Source of the DNA: Bin87 sp965219925
GTDB lineage: Bacteria; Chloroflexota; Dehalococcoidia; Lucifugimonadales; UBA3495
DNA: 64,000 nucleotides
Assembly (NCBI GenBank): GCA_965219925.1
Contig: OZ244795.1
Span: 1,488,001-1,552,000, forward strand
Direction: 5' to 3'
The position numbers and the translations under genes are program-made. Numbering within the stretch: position 1 is the stretch's first letter; every line of letters begins with the position of its first letter. Positions 57,870 to 64,000 of the stretch are shown in pieces. The notes under the pieces are model-generated. The model saw nothing but the letters and a program-made list of their open reading frames with translations, was not told the DNA's origin and ran no database searches.

Positions 57870-58793
57870 TTATGCGGGATGCTGTTCCAGTCGTCGGAAT
57901 TTTTCCAGTTGGTCGATGAGTTGCGCTGGATTGGCCGCCCTCGGTTCCACGACGAGGTAGGTTAGACCGGCGGCGGCGTATTCTTTTATGTCGCTGGAAA
58001 CCTGTTCAGCTGATCCGCGTAACGGTGTTCTTCCCGCGCCGTTCATTGGTTGGTCGGTGATGTCCACGCCGGCTCTCAGGGAGAATTCGAACCCGTTTGC
58101 GGGTAATCCGGCGTCCGAGCGCATCTGCAGGACCCGCCGGGCCACTTGCTCCACATCTGCCGGCGATTGCCGAACACCGTGCCAGCCGTCCCCGAGGCGG
58201 GCGGCCCGACGCAGAGCGGGGGCGGAAGTGCCACCCGTCCAGATTGGCGGCCGGGGCTGCCGGGTCGGGTGTGGTGTCATGGCAAGTCCGGAAACGTTGA
58301 AATGCCGTCCCGAGTAGTTCGGAGTGCGTTCGGTCCAAAATGCGCGCAGCAGGTCGATATGCTCGTCTGTCACGGAACCGCGCACCGCAAAATCGACGCC
58401 AAGAGCAGCAAATTCTTCTGCCATCCACCCCACGCCGGCGCCTACGATCAATCTGCCTCGCGAAATCACGTCCAGTGTTCCCAGCATCTTCGCGTTGAGG
58501 ACCGGATGCCGGTAAGGCAGGACGAGCACACTAAACCCCAGGTCTACCCGTTCGGTCACTGCGGCCAGGTAGGCTAACGTCGTAACTGGTTCCAGGATTG
58601 GGTCGTCAACCGACAATGCGAATCGGCCGTCGCTCCGGTAGGGGTATCTGGAACGCAGATCGGTGGGCAGGGCAATGTGGTCGCTCAGGAATATTCCGTC
58701 GAAACCCATTTCCTCCGCTCGTTGCGCCACATCGGTAAGGGCGTCAATTTCCGCCATCGGCCCAACGTTGGGTAAGATCACGCCGTATTTCAT
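57870..58793 (-). CDS. LLM-class F420-dependent oxidoreductase
   Basis: The 307-residue product is a luciferase-like monooxygenase fold enzyme: MKYGVILPNVGPMAEIDALT at the start, GFDGIFLSDHIALP near residue 32, VLVLPYRHPVLNAKMLGTLD, RLIVGAGVGWMAEEFAALGV and PPIWTGGTSAPALRRAARLG. These motifs are typical of the F420-using branch. ATG 58793 has GAGG five bases upstream; the frame is open 20 codons further. cofE in the same window shows that F420 is made. Confidence 0.92.
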   Translation of the reverse strand: MKYGVILPNVGPMAEIDALTDVAQRAEEMGFDGIFLSDHIALPTDLRSRYPYRSDGRFALSVDDPILEPVTTLAYLAAVTERVDLGFSVLVLPYRHPVLNAKMLGTLDVISRGRLIVGAGVGWMAEEFAALGVDFAVRGSVTDEHIDLLRAFWTERTPNYSGRHFNVSGLAMTPHPTRQPRPPIWTGGTSAPALRRAARLGDGWHGVRQSPADVEQVARRVLQMRSDAGLPANGFEFSLRAGVDITDQPMNGAGRTPLRGSAEQVSSDIKEYAAAGLTYLVVEPRAANPAQLIDQLEKFRRLEQHPA

Positions 58794-59092
58794 TCGAACC
58801 TCGGCACTGGCAAAATCGTGCTGAACGATCGGTTGGCCGCTGTGTGTGGGCATCTTGCTGCTTCGCGTTTGGTTGACACTCCGGGGAACCCGATGCTAGC
58901 ATATTTCACCGCATGGCCGAACACCTTGAAACCATACCTTCGCACGGGCATGTGATGATGAATATCCAGATATTTTGACCGCTTGCATCCGCGGGGCTCA
59001 ATGAAGCGAGTATCTCATTTCCCGTCTAAGCAGCAAGTAACCTGCGCCGGCCGGCCAAGTACGACCGTGCACTGAATCCAAGGAGGACGATG

Positions 59093-60229
59093 ATGGCCGA
59101 TCAACCCGAACTACATCGCGGTTTGATGAACGTTTATATGGACAACACGGAGTCCAGCTTCATCGACGGGGATATCGGAAAACTGTTGTATCGGGGATAC
59201 GACATCCACGATTTGGCGGAAAAGTCCACCTTTGAGGAGATCGTCTACCTGGTGCTGTACGGCGAATTGCCGAACCATGCCCAGCTGGAAGAGCTGGATG
59301 GTTACCTGCGCGCCAATCGACGCATTCCTGATGAGATCATCACTGTAATCGATGCAGTCCAGTCCGCCCATCCCATGGATGTTTTGCAAACCGCGATGAT
59401 AGGACTGGCCGCCTTCGACGAAGAATCTGAGGATAACTCCAAAGAAGCCAACATCCGCAAAGCGCTTCGGCTTACGGCCAAGGCTCCCACCATAGTTACG
59501 GCTCATCACCGCGTGCGCTCCGGCCTTGAGCCGGTGGCGCCTAATCCCGACCTTAATCATGCCGGCAACTTCCTCTTTATGTTGTTCAACGAAATCCCGG
59601 ACGACGAGACCGTCTCTCTCATGGATGTGGACTTCATACTCCACGCCGAACATGGTGTTAACGCCTCATCCTTTGCGGCCCGTGTCAGCGCCTCCACCAA
59701 CTCTACGTTGCATGCAGCAGTGTCCGGAGCAGTCGGTGCGCTCAAGGGTCCCGCCCACGGCGGGGCTGCCGAAGAAGTAATGAAGATGTCCATAGAGATC
59801 GGCAATCCGGAAAACGCCGAAGAATACGCCCGCAAAAAGTTGGACAACCGCGAACGGATCATGGGTTTTGGACACCGAGTCTACCGGGCTGAGGATCCAA
59901 GGGCGCGACACCTGCGCGAACGATCGCAGGCGCTGGGAGAGAAACGCGGCGATCCTCGCTGGTTCCAGATTCTCACCCACCTTTCCGAAGACGTGATGGC
60001 TCCCTACCGCGACCGCGGCATCTACGTTAACGTTGACTTCTACGCCGGTTCGATCTACCACCTGCTGGGGATCCCTTCCGACCTGTTCATCCCCATTTTT
60101 GCTTTGGGACGGGTGCCAGGCTGGTCTGCCCAGTGCATTGAGCAATACGAAAACAACATCCTGTTGCGCCCTCGGCTGCACTACGTCGGCCCGATGGACC
60201 GTGAATACGTGCCCATCGACGAACGGTAA
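59093..60229 (+). CDS. gltA: Citrate synthase
   Basis: Citrate synthase condenses acetyl-CoA and oxaloacetate at the entry to the TCA cycle. The 378-residue product has the catalytic His in GPAHGGAAEEVMKM (near residue 222), the second His in IMGFGHRVYRAEDPRARHLR and the catalytic Asp in NVDFYAGSIYHLLGIP. Its length fits the short, hexamer-independent (type I-like) citrate synthases of Gram-positive bacteria and Archaea. AGGAGG lies six bases before ATG 59093; the ATG directly before it is too close. Confidence 0.96.
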   Translation: MADQPELHRGLMNVYMDNTESSFIDGDIGKLLYRGYDIHDLAEKSTFEEIVYLVLYGELPNHAQLEELDGYLRANRRIPDEIITVIDAVQSAHPMDVLQTAMIGLAAFDEESEDNSKEANIRKALRLTAKAPTIVTAHHRVRSGLEPVAPNPDLNHAGNFLFMLFNEIPDDETVSLMDVDFILHAEHGVNASSFAARVSASTNSTLHAAVSGAVGALKGPAHGGAAEEVMKMSIEIGNPENAEEYARKKLDNRERIMGFGHRVYRAEDPRARHLRERSQALGEKRGDPRWFQILTHLSEDVMAPYRDRGIYVNVDFYAGSIYHLLGIPSDLFIPIFALGRVPGWSAQCIEQYENNILLRPRLHYVGPMDREYVPIDER

Positions 60230-60253
60230 TACCGGGGCAGTTTTTGAAATCAT

Positions 60254-60283
60254 TCGGGCCGGCGTCGCGAAACGTCGGCCCGA
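60254..60283. terminator. Hairpin between gltA and convergent lipoprotein gene
   Basis: TCGGGCCGGCG (60254-60264) pairs with CGTCGGCCCGA (60273-60283) with one G-T wobble around an eight-base loop. It follows the gltA stop by 24 bp. No T run on the plus strand; on the minus strand it is followed by an A/T-rich stretch. A bidirectional terminator is plausible. Confidence 0.5.
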
Positions 60284-60325
60284 TGCAGTTAATGAAGCAG
60301 CTAAGAGGTTGTCGCGCCCGACAGC

Positions 60326-60976
60326 CTAGGGATAAACCTCCAGATTGCCCAGGTGCACTTCAGCAAGTATCGCCGGTTTGTCGCCATCGTGGCTGTGATC
60401 GCCCTGTTGGCTGTCGGCATTTTCATCGTCGTGTTTTTCCTCTAACGCGGTGGTCTCGTTGCCATTGGCAGTTCCTTGGTCGTGGCCGATGGTGTCGGGC
60501 GGTTCACTGGCGTACACATGGAAGTTGATCCCAAACGCCCCAGCGGTGACGGCCGGGAATGTCAGGGAGCTGACACGGTTCGGAGACACCCCGACGGTCA
60601 GATCGTAACCGTGCAGGTGAATCTCGCCCGGTTCGTCTGCAGTGAAATTGAGTCTGACCGTGTCTCCCCGATCGACCTTCAGATCTTCGCGCGTCAGCGG
60701 TGTGCTGCGCTCGACGATGGTGAAGTCAATCACGACGGCATCATCCGGAACGACCGCGCCGTTGTCCTGAGCGCCCGATTGATGGCTCAAATTGCCGTTG
60801 TGGGTGTGGGCATACTGGGTTGCTACTGAACTTGCAGCAACTGTTCCGGCCGGGTCGCCATCGGAGCCGCTCGCCCCATTGGGTTGGTCGTTTGAACGGC
60901 AGCCGGTGAGCAGCACCGTCAGCCCGATGGCCAGGGCAGCGACCACCCAAAATGTATGTAGGTAGTTTCGTTGCAT
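60326..60976 (-). CDS. Cupredoxin-like lipoprotein with His/Asp-rich loop
   Basis: The 216-residue product has a signal with lipobox LLTGC (Cys near residue 26), a Ser/Gly/Asp-rich linker, then a beta-sandwich: DLKVDRGDTVRLNFTADEPG, IHLHGYDLTVGVSPN and FPAVTAGAFGINFHVY, which resembles a cupredoxin or cytochrome oxidase II-like fold with H-L-H. A long insert (residues 155-195) is rich in His, Asp and Glu. ATG 60976 has GGAGG nine bases upstream. A copper or other metal role outside the cell is likely but not proven. Confidence 0.78.
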   Translation of the reverse strand: MQRNYLHTFWVVAALAIGLTVLLTGCRSNDQPNGASGSDGDPAGTVAASSVATQYAHTHNGNLSHQSGAQDNGAVVPDDAVVIDFTIVERSTPLTREDLKVDRGDTVRLNFTADEPGEIHLHGYDLTVGVSPNRVSSLTFPAVTAGAFGINFHVYASEPPDTIGHDQGTANGNETTALEEKHDDENADSQQGDHSHDGDKPAILAEVHLGNLEVYP

Positions 60977-61060
60977 CGCAAATAACCTCCGCAATAAGCG
61001 CCCGCCCGCGCTTGTCTCTCGAATCGCGAACGGCGGTAATTTGTTATATGGGGAGCGATA

Positions 61061-61507
61061 CTAGACGATTGGGGGCGGAATGGGCGGTGGCGTGTGTATC
61101 CCGTTGAGGGTAGCAGCGCGGTGACCCGATTTTAGTAACGGGTTTCGGTCGGAGCAGTGGGGCGACACCGGGCGGAGTCTCTCCGGGTTGTCGTGGTAGG
61201 ACGCCAATAGGACGGGAAGGAAAACGTTGGCAGTCGTCAATGCCAGGAACGCGATACCGTCGCTTCCTGCTTTCCTGCTATCCGCTCCGGTCACGGTTGT
61301 TCCGTGATGTTGGCGACCCTGTGTGTCGTAGTAGTGTTGATGCTCAGAAAGCGCGCCGTTTAGCAAGAAGTGCTGATGCGTATGCGTTCGCTCGGCGAAA
61401 TGGTGATCGTCCAGCGGCCCGACCACCGGCAATGTCAGCCCAACGAGCGCCACCGCCAACAGTAGTAACGCTGCTCTGGTGGGTCGTTCGCTGCGACGCA
61501 ATGACAT
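61061..61507 (-). CDS. His-rich exported or membrane protein
   Basis: No family is recognised. The 148-residue product has an N-terminal TM or signal segment (residues 11-30, AALLLLAVALVGLTLPVVG), then a His-rich stretch DDHHFAERTHTHQHF and EHQHYYDTQGRQHHG, a second hydrophobic segment (FLALTTANVFLPVLLASY) and a proline-rich end. It lies 84 bp upstream of the cupredoxin-like gene on the same strand, so the two may act together in metal handling. Confidence 0.65.
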   Translation of the reverse strand: MSLRRSERPTRAALLLLAVALVGLTLPVVGPLDDHHFAERTHTHQHFLLNGALSEHQHYYDTQGRQHHGTTVTGADSRKAGSDGIAFLALTTANVFLPVLLASYHDNPERLRPVSPHCSDRNPLLKSGHRAATLNGIHTPPPIPPPIV

Positions 61508-61722
61508 GTTGATCGGGGGGCAGTTTTGGAATCTGGACTATCGCGGTGAATCGGGGCGTCCGAACTCGCTGCGCCGTTGACAGACAACAAAATGATAACA
61601 GATAATGTCTGCCAAACTTGCTGAGTGCTGGCAGGCCCTGCTTTGGGGTGTGAGCACGTTCATCATACGAATTGCGAAACTATTTCGCAGATAACTCCAA
61701 ACACTATCAAGGAGGCTAAACG

Positions 61723-63126
61723 ATGGCGTCACAGGACATCGCTCTGATGGCACATTTGATGCGTCGTGCCGGCTTCGGGGCCACCCGAGAAGAGCTGGAA
61801 ATCCGCGTTGCCAACGGCTACGAGGCAACCGTCGACGAGTTGTTGAATCCCGAGAGCCAACCAGCCATTGACCGCTACGAGTTGGTCCGGTATCAACCCT
61901 GGACCTGGCGTCCCGGTACCATCCAGGGGATGGGTTCGGCCGAATGGCTCCACTTCATGATCAACACCAAGCGCCCCCTTGAAGAGAAAATGGCGCTCTT
62001 CTGGCACCAGGTGTTCGCTACCGGCGTGTCCAAGGTCGACCACTACGACGAGATCACTCGAATGGTGGCGCTGTTCCGGGAAAAGGGCATGGGCAGCTAC
62101 AAAAATTTGTTGCTCGAGATAGCAAAAAACCCGGCGATGATCTACTGGCTCGATAACTTCGAGAACCATGCCGACGCCGTCAACGAAAACTGGGGCCGCG
62201 AGTTGCTGGAACTGTTCAGCATGGGCGTTGGCACCTACACCGAGGTCGATGTCCGGGAGGCTTCTCGCGCCTTCACCGGCTGGACGGTTGAACCCAAGCT
62301 GCCCCGTGGCCCCATTGGTCGCCACGACTGGAATTTCAAGTACCTTCCCGAGGATCACGACCAAGGCGAGAAAACCTTCCTCGGTGAGACCGGGAACCTC
62401 GACGGCGATGACATCATCAATATCATCTGCGAACACCCGGCGACCGCTGCGTTTATCGCTCGGCACCTCTACAACTTCTTCGTGGCTGACGAAGCGCAGG
62501 TTCCGGCCTGGCAGGTCACTCCGCCCAAGGATGAGGATGCCATTGAGTTGCTCACCGATGCCTTCATCGAATCCGATGGCAATCTGACCGCCGTGTTGCG
62601 GGTCCTGTTCAACAGCGACTTCTTCAAGAATGCCCGCTACGCCCGCCTCAAGAACCCCGCCGAAGTGGTCGTAGGCACGTTGCGTCTGGTTGGCGGGCAT
62701 GAATTCCCCGCGCCGGGCCTTGGCGAAATGGCCCGTCAACCCACCTACATGGGTCAGGATCTGTTGAACCCACCCAGCGTAGAGGGTTGGCACACCGGTG
62801 TAGAGTGGATCAATAGCGGCTCTCTGATGCGCCGCATTAACTTCACCGCCGCCATGGTCAGCGACGTGAATCGCCCCGGAATCCGCACCATGATCGACCG
62901 GCTCCAGGCTGAGGGTGACCTTTCGCCCGCCAAACTGGTGGACGGTTGTCTCGATCTGATGGGCCCGCTGGAAGTGGATGATGCAACCCGTCAGGAGTTG
63001 ATTGCCCACGCCGAAACTGATGGCAACATCCTATGGGCTACGTCAGCCGACGTCGAAAACGGCGAACGGCGTATCTCAGAGATGCTGCAGCTGATCGTCT
63101 CCCTGCGTGACTATCAGTACGCTTAA
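61723..63126 (+). CDS. DUF1800 family protein
   Basis: The 467-residue protein belongs to DUF1800, a family of unknown function usually encoded next to DUF1501. Motifs are LMRRAGFGATREELE near residue 10, EKMALFWHQVFATGVSKV near 90, NWGRELLELFSMGVGTYTE near 155, ASRAFTGW, HDWNFKYLPEDHDQG and NPAEVVVGTLRLVG. The signal peptide that many members carry is absent. AAGGAGG precedes ATG 61723. The DUF1501 gene follows 50 bp later. Confidence 0.92.
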   Translation: MASQDIALMAHLMRRAGFGATREELEIRVANGYEATVDELLNPESQPAIDRYELVRYQPWTWRPGTIQGMGSAEWLHFMINTKRPLEEKMALFWHQVFATGVSKVDHYDEITRMVALFREKGMGSYKNLLLEIAKNPAMIYWLDNFENHADAVNENWGRELLELFSMGVGTYTEVDVREASRAFTGWTVEPKLPRGPIGRHDWNFKYLPEDHDQGEKTFLGETGNLDGDDIINIICEHPATAAFIARHLYNFFVADEAQVPAWQVTPPKDEDAIELLTDAFIESDGNLTAVLRVLFNSDFFKNARYARLKNPAEVVVGTLRLVGGHEFPAPGLGEMARQPTYMGQDLLNPPSVEGWHTGVEWINSGSLMRRINFTAAMVSDVNRPGIRTMIDRLQAEGDLSPAKLVDGCLDLMGPLEVDDATRQELIAHAETDGNILWATSADVENGERRISEMLQLIVSLRDYQYA

Positions 63127-63176
63127 TCTCCAACGTTACATTCTGCGAAAATCGTAAACGCACAGGAGCGACCGAT

Positions 63177-64000
63177 ATGACCGCAACGAAAAAAGACCCG
63201 GTGATCGTAGTCCTGCAGCTAACCGGCGGCAACGACTACATGAACACCGTGATTCCCTACGCCGATCCCCTCTATCGAGACAACCGTCCGGTGGTCGGGG
63301 TCCCCGATGACCGCATCGTCAAGCTGAACGATAGCATCGGCTTCCATCCGGAAGTCGGTCCGCTGAAGCGGTTTTGGGATGCGGGAGACATGGCCATCAT
63401 TCATGGCGTCGGTTACGCCAATAGCCCTCGCAGCCATTTCCGCAGCATGGACATCTGGCACACGTGCGAACCGGACAAGCTGGGTACGGAAGGGTGGTTG
63501 GGCCGCGCCACGCGCGATATGGATCCCAACAAGAGCAATGTCATTACGGCGGTAAACTTCGGACCCAGCCTTCCCCGAGCCCTCGTGCTCCCTGGCGTGC
63601 CGGTGGCCTGCATCGACGATCTGGACAACTTCGGGATGCTAACCAGCATCCAGGAGGAAATCCAGCGAGACAAGATCATCAACCGGTTCACCCGCCTCTA
63701 CTCGCCCACCATCGGCAGCGGATTCGTAATGGATTACCTGGGCCAGACCGGTTTGGACAGCCTCAAAGCCGCCGATATCCTCAAGGCCGCCCCCCAACTA
63801 TACAACAGCGCCGTCGAGTATCCGGATACCCCGATAGCCCGTAAGCTCAAGGGCATTTCCCAAGTGCACCAGGCTGACCTCGGCACGCGCGTGTTCTACT
63901 GCGACCACGGTAGCTTCGACAGTCACTCCAACCAGGTTGGGATGCACGACGGTCTGTGGCGAGATGTTTCCGCAGCGGTCGGCAGCTTCTTCGACGATCT
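63177..64000 (+). CDS. DUF1501 family protein (3' end outside window)
   Basis: The visible 274 residues match DUF1501, related to alkaline-phosphatase/sulfatase-type folds. The start MTATKKDPVIVVLQLTGGND lacks the twin-arginine signal typical of the family, but the LTGGNDYMNTVIPY motif, SHFRSMDIWHT and FYCDHGSFDSHSNQ are present; these Asp and His residues are likely metal ligands. ATG 63177 has AGGAG nine bases upstream. It pairs with the DUF1800 gene. Confidence 0.92.
   Translation, partial: MTATKKDPVIVVLQLTGGNDYMNTVIPYADPLYRDNRPVVGVPDDRIVKLNDSIGFHPEVGPLKRFWDAGDMAIIHGVGYANSPRSHFRSMDIWHTCEPDKLGTEGWLGRATRDMDPNKSNVITAVNFGPSLPRALVLPGVPVACIDDLDNFGMLTSIQEEIQRDKIINRFTRLYSPTIGSGFVMDYLGQTGLDSLKAADILKAAPQLYNSAVEYPDTPIARKLKGISQVHQADLGTRVFYCDHGSFDSHSNQVGMHDGLWRDVSAAVGSFFDD

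Noticed and set aside
57527..57919. A 130-codon plus-strand open frame
   Set aside because: No ribosome binding site or recognisable pattern, and it overlaps the end of the LLM gene on the other strand.
61729..63009. A 426-codon open frame on the minus strand
   Set aside because: It lies antisense to the DUF1800 gene, which has clear family motifs and a ribosome binding site. The frame is open because of the codon bias of the real gene.

Overview
The window looks like a chromosome segment of an uncultured Chloroflexota bacterium, most likely Dehalococcoidia or the SAR202 group. This is an inference from gene content and order: rpmE followed by a DUF1385 gene, coenzyme F420 genes, CaiB-type CoA transferases, xanthine-dehydrogenase-type molybdenum hydroxylase genes, DUF1800/DUF1501, and many intergenic repeats. 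No rRNA is present to settle it.

Region 1 (1-14.6 kb, minus strand) is one long translation operon, read from right to left: rpsL, rpsG, fusA, then the S10 and spc ribosomal protein genes down to secY, which runs off the left edge. A clear sigma-70-type promoter lies at 14632-14661. There is no tuf between fusA and rpsJ, and S5, S17, L5 and L6 carry extra low-complexity tails. Region 2 (14.6-18.1 kb) starts with three packed mobile repeats between two divergent ribosomal promoters, then rplU-rpmA-rpmE with a terminator, a DUF1385 membrane protein and two unknown genes.

Region 3 (18-31 kb) holds two MFS transporters, a VOC enzyme, two GNAT acetyltransferases, and a molybdenum hydroxylase operon (FAD, 2Fe-2S and Mo subunits) followed by a cytochrome c lipoprotein and a MoaD-like protein. 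NUDIX, hisA, hisH and a PduO-type cobalamin adenosyltransferase follow. Region 4 (31-41.5 kb) has cofE, dinB, an MFS transporter, a class III aminotransferase, small membrane proteins, tandem dienelactone hydrolases, and a thioredoxin-NHL gene whose in-frame TGA falls exactly on the nucleophilic position of its active site. A bacterial SECIS-like hairpin follows it, so this is probably a selenoprotein.

Region 5 (41.5-64 kb) has prmC-prfA, a split Fur-family regulator, a glutaredoxin, a flavin reductase, two CoA transferases, a CAT-anticodon tRNA, two orphan PD-(D/E)XK nuclease-like genes, a DEAD-box helicase, a lactonase, an AtzG-like/amidase pair, an F420-type LLM oxidoreductase, citrate synthase, a cupredoxin-like lipoprotein beside a His-rich protein, and DUF1800/DUF1501.

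Throughout the accessory part the intergenic spaces carry short non-autonomous mobile elements (MITEs) in at least four terminal-repeat families. Most are flanked by readable 9-10 bp target site duplications. They share interchangeable palindromic cores and show stacked and nested insertions. The candidate selenoprotein and this modular MITE system are the two most interesting things in the window.
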